Below, piece by piece: positions 34,629 through 44,293 of a stretch of DNA of 64,000 bases. The notes below the pieces were generated by a model that saw only the letters and a list, made by a program, of their open reading frames with translations, had not been told where the DNA came from and made no database searches. The stretch's first letter is position 1. Every line of letters begins with the position of its first letter. The stretch is taken from assembly GCA_009767595.1 (NCBI GenBank), contig VSDK01011271.1, positions 363,661-427,660 on the forward strand. The letters run 5' to 3'. This DNA comes from Symbiodinium kawagutii. Its lineage: Eukaryota; Sar; Dinophyceae; Suessiales; Symbiodiniaceae. A program made the position numbers and the translations under genes.

Positions 34629-34832
34629 TCAAACATGTGACGTTTTTTCCCAAGAAAAAAAACCTGGCCACATCTCGCCTCGCCTGACAGTACCGAGAGA
34701 GCTCCGGATCGCTAGCCTCATCAAACGACCAAAACGGTGAGAGGCTACAAACAAAATGTACCTAGCAGCAAACCATTTTCGCCCAGTCAAAACAATAGCA
34801 AGGCTTGTTACTGCGTATGGGTGTGATAACAC
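34629..34832 (-). CDS. Candidate exon, hydrophobic and basic
   Basis: Minus frame reads TSLAIVLTGRKWFAARYILF and then RFGRLMRLAIRSSLGTVRRG. Could be a membrane-proximal segment. Splice limits unknown. Confidence 0.45.
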   Translation of the reverse strand: MLSHPYAVTSLAIVLTGRKWFAARYILFVASHRFGRLMRLAIRSSLGTVRRGEMWPGFFSWEKTSHV

Positions 34833-35136
34833 CCAAAATGTGTATCATTGCCCGGGCGTTGTCAAACTTTCTTAAAATAAACCCTGTTGTATGAGAAACA
34901 TTAGCAAACTATTTTGGGATGCTACAATTGTTGGGCACGACCATATGATTGATCGCAAAACAGCGACAACAAAGCAGCAAGTCTCAAGTTTGCATCAACA
35001 CAGATTTTGACTGACAGCCAGCAATGCAAGAAACATCCTGACTAAATACCGCCATCGTGTCACGCGTCAATGAAAACATGACACAATATGAAGGTACGCG
35101 TGCGCGCTTGAGGAACAAATAGCTTCACGTGATTAA

Positions 35137-35208
35137 ACCGTACCCAAACAACAGGGAAGTGAACACACCATTGCCGAACCTTCGGATCTTCTTGTACTTC
35201 TTTGCCAC
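35137..35208 (-). CDS. Candidate short basic exon
   Basis: Acceptor ...TCGCTTGCAG followed by VAKKYKKIRRFGNG in a GC-biased frame. Another frame is open for longer (KEVQEDPKVRQWCVHFPVVW). The frame choice is uncertain. Confidence 0.4.
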
Positions 35209-35547
35209 CTGCAAGCGATAGGGAGTTGCGGGATTTTGCCAATCATTCATTTGTGCTGAAGAATGGCCAACCATGGCAAAACATGCAATTATACGCTAGG
35301 TATGAGCCACAGTAGAAGATAGTTGTTCTTGTCCTCCCAGTCCGTTTGATCTTGGTCATTACCAACTATGACTATGACTATCCAATTTTGGTTTCGACAT
35401 GCAAGAGAGTCAAGAAACTGAAGAAACTATTCAGATTCAAATTCCATGCCTTGACAATTGCATAGTGCAGTTTCACTCTTTGAACTGATTAGAATCGGCA
35501 AGCGCAACATGGTGTGACAAATACCGAACAGCAAAGTTTGGCTGGAA

Positions 35548-35729
35548 TTATTCCATGTTAATACGCATCTGGTTCGCCACAGCCTGACTCTGCATCAGGT
35601 GGAGCAAGCGCTTTTGGTCTGACCTGTCTGCTTGGTTCTGTACAATGTCTGGGTCACACAAGCAAGTATCCAAGGGTCCAAGACAGCAGCAAAATAAGTT
35701 TGCGGCTTTTCGTTGGGCTCCTTTGGCAC
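35548..35729 (-). CDS. 3'-terminal exon downstream of a 50-bp mini-intron
   Basis: If the 50-bp stretch 35730-35779 is spliced out, the frame joins exon 35780-35870 in phase (1 + 2 bases) and runs 59 codons to a TAA, ending DQKRLLHLMQSQAVANQMR and INME. If the stretch is retained, a different frame (VPKEPNEKPQTYFAAVLDPW) is used and ends at TGA, 35595. Both products look plausible. Confidence 0.5.
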
Positions 35730-35779
35730 CTGTGATTTTTTGGGCCGCCCTGCCCCCCCCCCCCCGGATTGACTCTCAC
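35730..35779 (-). repeat. Family E mini-intron candidate with a 15-base G run
   Basis: Begins GTGAGAGTCAATCC, then a G run, then GCAGGGCGGCCC and AAAAAATCACAG. GT and AG are in place. The same tail motif occurs at 2331-2380. Confidence 0.6.
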
Positions 35780-35870
35780 CTCTTGATGCTCTGATCCCGA
35801 AAGCAATCAGAAGATACAACAACCTAATCAACACCGGCACAAACAGTAGAAGTGCAGCAAATTGCAATTT
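35780..35870 (-). CDS. Exon encoding a transmembrane helix
   Basis: Acceptor ...GGCACTTGCAG and donor GTGAGAGTC. The 30 codons read KLQFAALLLFVPVLIRLLYL and then LIAFGIRASR: one strongly hydrophobic helix of about 24 residues followed by basic residues, consistent with a membrane anchor whose C-terminal side faces the cytosol (positive-inside expectation). Likely near the C-terminus of the gene carrying exons 35938-36243 and 36297-36635. Confidence 0.6.
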
Positions 35871-35937
35871 CTGCAAGTGCCTGCTGCAGTTCAGTACATT
35901 TTCATACGGTCAAGCAAGGCGAGCGTGCCACTGCACT

Positions 35938-36243
35938 TCAAAGGCCGAAGCGGCTTGGATGGAGCATTTCAGTGGCTTCAGCGCTAGCTGACAACTGATA
36001 ATGGATTGTGCCCATCAGCACATGAGTCCGGGAGACGCAAAGCTTTGCCCTTGCACCGGATATGCCGGTTCCAACCAGAAGAAGTTTGAGAGAATTCGAT
36101 ACATTGAACTTCCAGAATGTATGCTGTACACCATCATTGAACATCAAGCTCTTCCATGCCCTTGAATCATGTATATATGATTCAATATGGGATGTTTTGT
36201 GATGTGTTTCGCGACAGGGATAAGAGATAAGTTCAAGTTTCAC
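35938..36243 (-). CDS. Exon, about 100 codons, unknown protein
   Basis: The open minus frame reads SRAWKSLMFNDGVQHTFWKF, NSLKLLLVGTGISGARAKLC and TIHYQLSASAEATEMLHPSR, ending in TAG. Alternating hydrophobic residues suggest beta-strand structure. No catalytic motif that I can name. Neighbouring minus exons on both sides support the strand. Confidence 0.6.
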   Translation of the reverse strand: MKLELISYPCRETHHKTSHIESYIHDSRAWKSLMFNDGVQHTFWKFNVSNSLKLLLVGTGISGARAKLCVSRTHVLMGTIHYQLSASAEATEMLHPSRFGL

Positions 36244-36296
36244 GGCAAACAGTGTGCCCTTGGCAAGTTTTCACTGATGGATTCCTGTGCTGAACA

Positions 36297-36635
36297 TCAT
36301 CGGTTCAAGGAGGAATCACACGCACGGGTCCTCAGCTGACAAGGGTCACCCTGCGTCCCTGCGTCCATGCTTTGGTGAGACTCTTCTTTTCGCCGACGAA
36401 AAGGATGCAACCTGTTGGTTGGATTATGGTTGTATATCACGTGGAGATTGATAGTCCACAAATGGTTCGGGGCTTGGGTAGATACTATCAGACTGGTTCG
36501 TTCAACCAACCTCCACCGAAATGCCGCAACACCATACCTTCCCTGGATTATATGGATCGCATTATTGGCCTTGGAAATCAAACGAGATCGGATGTGACTC
36601 CCCAAAAATGCAGCAGCGCTCAGAAATATGATCAC
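36297..36635 (-). CDS. Open frame of 112 codons, probable exon
   Basis: Minus frame reads GSHIRSRLISKANNAIHIIQ, YGVAAFRWRLVERTSLIVST and ends THRACDS-like Arg/Ser-rich sequence before a stop. A plus frame is also open but weaker. Unknown family. Confidence 0.5.
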   Translation of the reverse strand: MIIFLSAAAFLGSHIRSRLISKANNAIHIIQGRYGVAAFRWRLVERTSLIVSTQAPNHLWTINLHVIYNHNPTNRLHPFRRRKEESHQSMDAGTQGDPCQLRTRACDSSLNR

Positions 36636-36735
36636 AAAATGATCACATTATGACATATTGTTCTAAGATGTCCTATCTTTTTGCACCATTTATATATGAT
36701 AAGTTTGAGTGTAAGAATGATGATTGATTTCTTAC

Positions 36736-36876
36736 CAGTAGATTCACGGCATGAGCTGGTCCCACAGAACCAGCATGCGCCAAGGTGCCAATCTCCAAGG
36801 GAGGCCACAACTTGAGCCTCACCTTTCCTTGCAGCAAGCCAACCTGGGTGCTAGGGTCAGGCCGCAGTGGTGGCAG
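36736..36876 (-). CDS. Exon with canonical GTAAGA donor
   Basis: Reads RPDPSTQVGLLQGKVRLKLW, PPLEIGTLAHAGSVGPAHAV and NLL, then GTAAGAAATC. High third-position GC. The upstream limit is uncertain. It adjoins exon 36908-37110 on the same strand. Confidence 0.62.
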
Positions 36877-36907
36877 GAACATCAACCATCAAGCTGGGTA
36901 GACATCG

Positions 36908-37110
36908 TCAGAACCACAGCAAGGGTTCAGAGTTCCCAATGCCATCCTTCAGCCATTTTTTTGCATGAATCCTTCGTATTAACAATCGTTCGCCCAGCCT
37001 TCCATCATTTCCAAGTGGCAGGGACTGGACCGTAGTGTCTGGAATCATGGGAAGCTGCCTTGTTGTCACCTTCCAGCCAAACGTGGCCACGAGGAATCAG
37101 CACCCTGAGC
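36908..37110 (-). CDS. Exon, unknown protein, early in-frame TGA
   Basis: A good acceptor (...CCTGCGCTCAG) is followed by TGC, TGA, then an open frame reading [40 protein letters not shown] and [14 protein letters not shown] before TGA. Basic and hydrophobic mix. Either translation in this exon uses another acceptor or the TGA is read through. Confidence 0.55.
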
Positions 37111-37854
37111 GCAGGGCAACTGCCGTTGGCAGGTGGGATGCTGTATCCCATGCTTCGGTGAGATGGATTTTCCACATCATCCCAATTTAGATTTACATCA
37201 TAGATACAATATACATTTGATCAAATATATGTGTGCACACAAATGCAAGTTTGCCAAACATATGCTTAAGAATATACATAATGTAAATACAGTACATACA
37301 CACACACGCACATATATATATATATATACACATATATGCAAGTATCAGTATATACTGCCATACTTCTCATACCTTGATATATCATGATATATATACATAT
37401 ATATGTATACATCTTGTTTGTTCAGAACCTGCTTGGCTGAAGCCCCCAAACGAAATGGCAAGGCAGTTGACGCCAGGTGATGTCAAGTGGCTCCTTTTCT
37501 TCGCCGCTTTGCCGCACTTTCACCTGGCTGACGAGACCATCTTTGACAGCCACACAGGTTCCAAAAAAATAAAAAAACAAAATCGATGGAATCGGGATAC
37601 GATGGAACTACCATTGATAGCTGTCACGTGATTTCTCAGTAGTAGTCGTGCACAGCCATCATGTCTCAGCTACCATTGATAACTATCATTGATAAACATC
37701 ATCAGTTTGTGCACACGACTCAGTAGCATCCGATCTGGATGGCACCACTAAGTCTCAGGCCCGGTCACCGGGAAGGCCTAAGATTCGCTTGCCTGAGCGG
37801 CACATGGCCGGGTTTCCAATGCTGCAATCTTTCTCCCCAAGTCAACAAAGACTG

Positions 37855-37951
37855 GTTGGTGGTTGAACCGCCTCCATGAAAAATATGAGTCAACCAATCA
37901 TTTGTCTATCACTAATAGGGAAAATAAAAAATCTTTGAAACCACCAACCAG
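37855..37951. mobile_element. Family C element
   Basis: GTTGGTGGTTGAACC ... TTTGAAACCACCAACCAG. Perfect terminal GT and AG in the plus sense; the inverted arms also give GT...AG on minus. Confidence 0.75.
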
Positions 37952-38015
37952 AAGATAACAAAAATGTTCATCACAAACTCGAGGAACACAAATGTATTGA
38001 TTGACAATGCTTCAC

Positions 38016-38224
38016 CGGTGGCCGAAGAATTTTGACAATCTCGAACCAACTTCACCCATTTGGTCTCCGGACAAATTCGACCATCTGGATCCTTCGGCGA
38101 GGTTGCCACAACCACCTGTAAGCATCATGTCAGTGATGGTCGCCAAAAGAGCTTGAACAGTTCGGATCAGCAAACAGAACACACCGTCTTCATGGGTTGC
38201 GCTGCTACTCCCTGGCATATCAAC
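38016..38224 (-). CDS. Exon of 209 bp preceded by a 36-bp mini-intron candidate
   Basis: Acceptor ...TTTTCCATTTCCAG, donor GTGAAGCATT. Reads DMPGSSSATHEDGVFCLLIR, TVQALLATITDMMLTGGCGN and SNLSGDQMGEVGSRLSKFFG, with good GC bias. The central part looks helical. Family unknown. Confidence 0.65.
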
Positions 38225-38260
38225 CTGGAAATGGAAAACCACTTTTTATAGCTGGTTTAC
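38225..38260 (-). repeat. Family D mini-element (36 bp, GT...AG)
   Basis: GTAAACCAGCTATAAAAAGT followed by GGTTTTCCATTTCCAG on the minus strand. Related copies at 53041-53084, 45991-46013, 53914-53946 and 56609-56632. Confidence 0.5.
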
Positions 38261-38291
38261 CTGTTGGAACTGATGATTTTTACGTTCTAGC

Positions 38292-38501
38292 TTGTACAGT
38301 TTAATTACTAAGAATCACATTATTTCAATCCAAGCAAGCAGAAAGCGCAGACTCAACCTGACATGTGGTTGGATTCTGTCGGGTAGGCGGCATCGCATTG
38401 CTGAGATTGTTCTTGTGGCAGCTACCAGTCGTACTTTTTACGGAACCGAAACGTCAGCGCGATACTTTTCCAAAGTCATCCCTAATCTCTGCAAAAACTA
38501 G
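38292..38501 (+). CDS. Weak plus-strand candidate
   Basis: 69 codons to TAG, reading RRLNLTCGWILSGRRHRIAE and TSARYFSKVIPNLCKN. Opposite in strand to its neighbours; no acceptor identified. Confidence 0.33.
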   Translation: MYSLITKNHIISIQASRKRRLNLTCGWILSGRRHRIAEIVLVAATSRTFYGTETSARYFSKVIPNLCKN

Positions 38502-38744
38502 TCAACCCAGCAACCAATAAACAGCCACAAGTTTGCACAGCCTATATCAAAAGCCACTTTATCCGAAATCAAAACCAAGCCAAAATTTCACTTGTCTGCA
38601 TGATACGCCAGAATTCTCGGGGACTACCCTGCCCAATGTGACAATTGTATGTCCATATATGAAATCTATTGAAATCGTATTCATTCAAATCGTGAAGTTG
38701 CCTACTTACAGGCAAATGTGTTTCAACTATTCATGTTGAAAGGC

Positions 38745-39480
38745 AAATTATTAACCCCCCAAAAAAATAAAGTACGCCCAAATCCCGTTTTGCAATAATA
38801 AACCCCCCCTAAATAAAGTACGCCCAAATTTTTGGGGCAACCAAATTTGGTGGGAAAGAATCTGAATTCTGTCTTTTTTTTGAAATTTTCTTAACAACTA
38901 GGCAATTCATTTAGCAATACTAAACTCATGATCCAAATGTTGGATGTCTGAGAAAGTTCTGACCCCTTAATTAATCAATGCCTGATTTAGAACCTTATCC
39001 GGAAATTCAAAAAATCAATCTCACAAAAGGGGTAGCCTTGAAGCCTGAGACCCTCTAAATAAAATGTTTGTTTTAACCCCCCCCAAATAAAGTATCTTCA
39101 TCTGATGGTCTCTATATTTGTTTGAAAGTAAGTATCTTTAACAATTAGGCAATTCATTTAGCAATACTAAACTCATGATCCAAACGTTGGATGATTTCTA
39201 GTTTTAATTGTCTTCAACAATTGGGCAATTCATTTAGCAATACTATAAACTAATGATCCACATGTTGGATGATGTCTAGTTTTGATTATCCTTAACAATT
39301 GGCCAATTCAGTTACGAGTAGGAATGCTAAATTCATGATCCACATGTTGAAGATTTCTGGTTTTCATTAACTATCTTGAACAATTAGCCAATTCATTTAG
39401 CAATGCTAAACCCTCTTCTGGAATTCGTCAATTTAAAACAATCGGATCCTGCCAAATAACTTTATATAAGGTTATTTAGG
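38745..39480. repeat. Dispersed direct repeats around GCAATTCATTTAGCAATACT
   Basis: At least five diverged copies (near 38900, 39145, 39225, 39300, 39385) of a 60-80 bp unit containing that core and then CATGATCCAAATGTTGGATG, interleaved with CCCCAAATAAAGTA boxes (38757-38825, 39080-39095). No coding signal. Confidence 0.85.
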
Positions 39481-39581
39481 GGGATATGAAAAAAGGGGTG
39501 GATTACTATTTACCTTTAAACATTATATAAGTTGATATGTCACATGAAATGTTCAGTTTGCAGTTTTAAGGATCATCAGCC

Positions 39582-40092
39582 ATGTTGGTCCCGCAGCATT
39601 TCGTGCTGCAAACACCTCACCTCTCCACGCGACCAGCCCCTCAATCTCTGCGTCATTCGCTCAAAGAGCAAAACATCTCCAGAGGCGTTGAAGACTGGAA
39701 CCTGAGATCCGTCATGGGTCACGGCCAACTTGTTGGCTACGGAAGCCTCAACCATATCTCTCCGGTTCTTTCGTTTGATTGGGGGTTCTGTGGCAAATGC
39801 TTCTCTATGTGTGCCAGGTGTGGTTTCACTGGCCCTTCAGCACGCAGGATCCCCATACAAATCATACAATCAGCTGCATTGCCAAGCAACCATAGATGCA
39901 CCCACAGTGGTGGAGAAGTCAATGCCATACTCCTCTCAGGGCCGCGCACTTCTTTTTTCGCCCCTACCGATTCGAGATTCAGATCATATGATCATTGAGT
40001 TTCAAAGGCTGAAACAAACCGAGACATACTCCAGCGCCCCAATACACACCACAATGCCTACACTCCCAAAACCACAGAATCATCAAAACTAG
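39582..40092. CDS. Open region on both strands, undecided
   Basis: The plus strand has two overlapping frames of 138 and 120 codons. The minus strand has a 70-codon frame (MALTSPPLWVHLWLLGNAAD). Codon statistics do not separate them. Coding is likely, but strand and frame are not resolved. Confidence 0.3.
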
Positions 40093-40379
40093 TTTTGGAG
40101 ATTGTCTTTGCATGCAGGATTTCCCATCTCACAAGGGCATTCTCGCTGAAATATAGGGTCAAAGGCTGTGCCAACCCACATCCGAGCGCGACACCGCGCA
40201 AACCCAAACCCACGGCAAACCACACACTTCAAATTGACAGGCGCAAAGCAAAGCAAATTGCTCCAAAATGGATTGTGCACATGATGGTCCACAAGTGCCA
40301 ACTGACTACCAAAGGTGATACATGCCTGCATGGCTCTTGAATTGGAAAAACATTCTGACATAGGATTTGGATCTTTCAC
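40089..40379 (-). CDS. Open frame of 96 codons, Cys-rich
   Basis: Minus frame reads TFGSQLALVDHHVHNPFWSN, PVNLKCVVCRGFGFARCRAR and FQRECPCEMGNPACKD. Two C-x2-C pairs and further Cys/His could bind zinc. No family match that I can make. Confidence 0.5.
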   Translation of the reverse strand: MKDPNPMSECFSNSRAMQACITFGSQLALVDHHVHNPFWSNLLCFAPVNLKCVVCRGFGFARCRARMWVGTAFDPIFQRECPCEMGNPACKDNLQN

Positions 40380-40875
40380 TTTTTAACGGCTCTTACATGT
40401 TCTTACGGTTCTTGTGGAAAAACATCAGAATTCAAATCATGACATAAATGACAAATCAGATCCAAGGGGTCCAAGTGCAAAGGAGTCACAAGAGAAATAG
40501 AAGGTCACGTGTGATAAAAATCTGAGCAACCTTTAGCGAAACAAAGCAGTTTATTTGCACATGTTAATCCTGAACACTGAGCCGGGTTTATTGCAAAATA
40601 ATTCCCTCGAGTGTGATAAGTCGAAACTAGTATGATACCGCAAGCGCGACAATTGGGCCATTGCGTTCTCTTGGAGGCAAGTTCCAAGTGGGCAAAAATC
40701 ATCGTTTACAACGAGAGAGCAAGCGCAGAACAGCAAATGCATGCTTCAACGAAAAGAGTATTGAAAAACAACCTGTCTGAACTGGTGCTACAAATATTGC
40801 TTTAAACATGGCAAATCCATGCAAATGCCTTGTAGGAAAGGGGTTGTCAATGTTCGGAGGTGATGCAAGTATTTT

Positions 40876-41092
40876 TTGTTTATCATTCCATCCCCAGGTC
40901 ACCAGTTTCCACAATTCCAAGGGAGACGTTCTGTCGACATACACTCAGCTGGCCTGCACGCAGTGCAGCATTCCAACCAGCTGCAACCAGCGAACGCCAA
41001 ATATGCCTGCTTCCACAAAGTACGGCCTCAGCAAATCCAAGCAATGGCTGGCTCTCGCGTTTCCAATGATGCCACCAGTCTAGCAGTCTCAT
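40876..41092. CDS. Probable exon, strand undecided
   Basis: Plus: after acceptor ...TTCCATCCCCAG, frame VTSFHNSKGDVLSTYTQLAC to TAG. Minus: frame LLDWWHHWKRESQPLLGFAE and GWNAALRAGQLSVCRQNVSL to TGA-TAA. Both are GC-biased. Neighbouring minus exons favour minus; the clean acceptor favours plus. Confidence 0.38.
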
Positions 41093-41194
41093 GCAGTTTC
41101 ATGACTCCTCTTATCTCCACATCTCAAAGATGGACATGGTTCGAGTCAGAACTTCACACTTGGCGACTCCCATGGTTCAACTGGTACTTTAGTT

Positions 41195-41383
41195 TCAAAT
41201 TATTCGAGTGTAACGACCAGGGGCGACGCCCTGGTGCAAGCCAAAGCTAAGCAGCAAAACATTCAGCCACATTTCTAGACGTAAATAGCGGGGTCGATGG
41301 GCAGGTTCCAGTCTCTGCTGGAATGGCACATCGAGTGTAGAACGTCTTGGCTTAAATTCCAAGACCACGATGTGTAGCCGAAC
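41195..41383 (-). CDS. Candidate exon of 62 codons
   Basis: Reads RLHIVVLEFKPRRSTLDVPF, QRLEPAHRPRYLRLEMWLNV and LLLSFGLHQGVAPGRYTRI. Bounded by TGA at both ends. Acceptor-like ...AAAGCACCTGAG at its start. Natural composition. Confidence 0.48.
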   Translation of the reverse strand, partial: VRLHIVVLEFKPRRSTLDVPFQQRLEPAHRPRYLRLEMWLNVLLLSFGLHQGVAPGRYTRII

Positions 41384-41473
41384 TCAGGTGCTTTTCACCA
41401 GGCTATGCAAGGCATAAAGCAAATCCAAACAAACATAACAAACACATGTTCGTCTGCATGTCATCTGCCATCT

Positions 41474-41654
41474 TTAGGGACATGGAGAAATTGCATCGAG
41501 AAAACATCTCACAGAATGTGCACCCTGAGGCCTCAAAAGGCGGTACAATCTACTGTGCTGCCCTCGAGGGGGTGATATGGGGTCTTGGCCGTACACGATG
41601 TGCTGTGAAACTGCTGCAGTGAGACCAAAGAGATCAGCTGTCACGGATCCAACA
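41474..41654 (-). CDS. Exon, unknown protein
   Basis: Acceptor ...CCTATATTTTAAG, one split base, then SVTADLFGLTAAVSQHIVYG, QDPISPPRGQHSRLYRLLRP and HSVRCFLDAISP. The 3' limit is uncertain; the frame ends in TAA. Confidence 0.55.
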
Positions 41655-41765
41655 CTTAAAATATAGGTATAGAAAACCATGCGACATTGGCAAAATTGAT
41701 AGAGCACGAAAAAGGAGCACGACTTCCTAGATGCAAGACTTGCTAAATGTTTCTCACAGCAACTG

Positions 41766-41984
41766 TCAATTATGATGCGCAGCTTGCCATGTCCGGAAAC
41801 AGCTCACGGTATTAATTGCAGATGCCCACACATCTGGCTCTTTAAACGGCATCTGATTGGACCAGGTAAAGATCCTTGAAAGATCTGAGATTGGGTTGGC
41901 AATGTCCTTGAAGACGAAGGCATGACATGACAAAACCCCTGGAGATGACTGGATGCTCAAAATGCGAATACTGCGCAAGGACAT
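41766..41984 (-). CDS. Exon, unknown protein
   Basis: Reads SPGVLSCHAFVFKDIANPIS, LSRIFTWSNQMPFKEPDVWA and INTVSCFRTW, then a GC-type donor (GCAAGCTGCG) at about 41785. Phase and spacing suit exon 41474-41654 as the next one. Confidence 0.55.
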   Translation of the reverse strand: MSLRSIRILSIQSSPGVLSCHAFVFKDIANPISDLSRIFTWSNQMPFKEPDVWASAINTVSCFRTWQAAHHN

Positions 41985-42244
41985 GGCACTCCCACCTGAA
42001 AATTCAGACCAGGGAAGGCCAGATTATGCCTGCCCAAGCCTAGGCACTTTTCGTGGACACCAAGCAGATTTGTGTCACAAACTACGAGAGCTCACTAGCA
42101 ACATGCTACATGAGGCTGTCCGTGATCTCAATGTCGACCAACTCAAAGTCATAGTGCGGACTAATGGCATTGTGTGTGTGTGCGCATGCCATCGTAGTAT
42201 TTCAAATGGATATTTGTCCAAATAGGGAACCCTAAGTCATCCAT

Positions 42245-42335
42245 TATGCATTATTGAAGGGAACCCCCTAAATCATGCACTATTGATCATTGACAATAGT
42301 GAACCAACCATTTTTGGGGTACCCTTATTTTGAGA
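42245..42335. mobile_element. Family A element, half copy
   Basis: Core AACCAACCATTTTTGGGGT and right arm CCCTTATTTTGAGAAACCC are intact; the left arm has decayed. Confidence 0.6.
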
Positions 42336-42648
42336 AACCCAAATATAATGTATATTGTGCATTATGTCTATTCAATGTATTATCATTCAAATCAAGTTGA
42401 GTCGAAATCAAATCTATGGATCATCGGAATACTGTGGACATATTGTGTGGGCAAAATCATATCTAGACTTGTTTGCGTTACTCACACTGACAAACAAACT
42501 GACATGCGTATGCAAATACAAGCCATCAATTAGAAGTCGCTCATGCCCCAAACTACCAAAAAAACATACAATAATAACTTTAGTTAGCAAAACTGGACAT
42601 CTCTCTCTCTCTGTGTTACGTATACATACAATGTTAATTAGATATATG

Positions 42649-42744
42649 GTGGTTTCTCAAAATAGGGAGCCCCAAAACTGGCTGGTTTACTACTATAAAA
42701 GTCAATAATGGATGATTTGGGGGTACCCCTATTATGAGAAACAC
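42649..42744. mobile_element. Family A element
   Basis: GTGGTTTCTCAAAATAGGG ... CCCCTATTATGAGAAACAC, 68 bp below exon 42813-42947. The target duplication is degenerate. Confidence 0.75.
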
Positions 42745-42812
42745 CCATCTGCCCATAATGATCAAGCGTTATGTATGGATCTCTCCCTGTCTCATGGACA
42801 GCCTCGCCTCAC

Positions 42813-42947
42813 CTGCGACTCCCGCGCCGCTTGGGTCGCCACAGCTTTCCGGCTTCCAGCCGCGCCAGGGCCCTCGTGACGGCCGCACAAAAGAAGTGCT
42901 GAAAGGCGGACTCGCTCAGCTCCAGCCCTCCACTGGCTTCCTGCAGG
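42813..42947 (-). CDS. Exon, helical segment of an unidentified protein
   Basis: Acceptor ...GGCTTTCACCCAG, donor GTGAGGCGAG. Reads LQEASGGLELSESAFQHFFC, AAVTRALARLEAGKLWRPKR and RGSR with about 80% GC at third positions. Strong amphipathic helix. Exon 43120-43339 lies just upstream, although the phase of that pair needs an alternative donor or acceptor. Confidence 0.75.
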
Positions 42948-43119
42948 CTGGGTGAAAGCCCATGTTTCAACATCTTTCAACCCCTACATCATCATCTAAC
43001 ATCATCTAACCACAATGGTGAAACAATGGTCAAATTCAAGCAACCACATGCCCCTACTAACGTGGTGAAGGTTTCATGAATTTGACCATTGTGAATTAAC
43101 GTGAATTATTGATATTAAC

Positions 43120-43339
43120 CTGTTTGCAGTGAAATTTTGGGGAGCTTTGGGTTTTCGGGTGGGTCAAAACGCATCTGCATCCGACGTGCCTTGAGTGCTT
43201 GGACCAGCTCTGAATCACCAAGTGGCTTCACGCCAAGCTCAGCCGCCAAGCGGTTGTCCACTCTGCGCGCTTTTGGCTTATCCTCAGCAGGCAGTGGTTC
43301 AACTTTCTGCTGGAGAATGTGGAGATCTACTCCCGACAT
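43120..43339 (-). CDS. Exon beginning with ATG, hydrophilic
   Basis: 73 codons reading MSGVDLHILQQKVEPLPAED, KPKARRVDNRLAAELGVKPL and QMRFDPPENPKLPKISLQ. An acceptor (...TCAAAATCCAG) sits directly before the ATG; the donor is GTTAATATC. Charged, helical and Pro-containing, like a scaffold or adaptor region. It could be the first coding exon. Confidence 0.7.
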
Positions 43340-43508
43340 CTGGATTTTGAATCAGAAATATAAAATGCATCTGCAAAAAAGTAAGCAAATATAGAAAGAA
43401 ACCTTTCTTCCTTTTTTAAATTGACCATGTGGCCATTGGTTTGGGAAACAATTAAACTAATCAAACCATTTGGGACGCCAATTTGATTTCCCAAGCATTT
43501 CCAAGAGT

Positions 43509-43899
43509 CTAAAAAGCCCATGGAGTTATGATCGGCTTTGACGAAATAGACTCGTGCTTTGTAGCTAAGCCAGTCCTGTCAAAGCGAAGCAGCACCCCGC
43601 ACTGCATTGCCGACTGACCCACATGGAACAAAAGGTCGGCCCACAGGGCAACATGCATCAACATGTTTGTGAGATCTCGTGAGGCATCTTCGACCTGCAT
43701 TCGAACCTCAAAGCCTACCAATGTCCTCATTGATCAGCAATGCTCTTGCAAGATCTGGGGAAAGAACATCTGAAAACGCGCCACCGCACGGAAGTTCGGC
43801 AGCCTGAGATCAAACTCAGTCATGTGGCGCTTACCCTCATTGTGTTTCGCCAACTGAGTAAGGTCTCGTACACATGGTTCTGCTAAGGACCGGAATGCC
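43509..43899 (-). CDS. Long exon (about 390 bp) with one in-frame TGA
   Basis: Acceptor ...TATTTTCTTTTTCAG, then AFRSLAEPCVRDLTQLAKHN, EFDLRLPNFRAVARFQMFFP and QILQEHC, TGA at 43734-43736, then in the same frame SMRTLVGFEVRMQVEDASRD, LMHVALWADLLFHVGQSAMQ and LLRFDRTGLATKHESISSKP to a TAG. Both sides look like one folded domain with good codon bias. No intron of usual length can bridge the TGA in frame. Family unknown. Confidence 0.6.
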
Positions 43900-44019
43900 C
43901 TGAAAAAGAAAATAAGACACATACAACACATAATTATCAGGACATATAACACATATAACACTGGAATGCCCTGATACATTTAACTAACACATTTGACTCT
44001 ATATCTGTAACTAATTTCT

Positions 44020-44055
44020 CTCTCTCTCTCTATATATAGATATATATAAATATAT
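44020..44055. repeat. CT / TATA microsatellite
   Basis: (CT)n passing into TATATAGATATATA. Confidence 0.85.
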
Positions 44056-44270
44056 AACTTCTACAACCAGCTCTACAACTGACATCAGCTGACTGCTTGG
44101 GGATGCCCTCGGGGGTCTGCTCCCAGCAATCGCCCCGCTGAGCATTTCGCTTAGCATTTCGCTGAGGAGCTGAGCGTTGACAGTTGGAGCACAGGATGAA
44201 GTCACAGTGCGCACCTCGTGAGGTGCCAGGTGCCGTGTGGCAGCTCCGCATCGGATTCGCAAATGGCACG
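44045..44270 (-). CDS. Exon, two frames open
   Basis: Frame 1 has higher third-position GC and reads GAHCDFILCSNCQRSAPQRN and DCWEQTPEGIPKQSADV, with a C-x2-C pair. Frame 2 reads NAQLLSEMLSEMLSGAIAGS. A short internal repeat (GCGAAATGCT) is present. Upstream of exon 43509-43899 on the same strand. Confidence 0.5.
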
Positions 44271-44293
44271 GGTGCTCAAGGCAGGGGCTGGGG

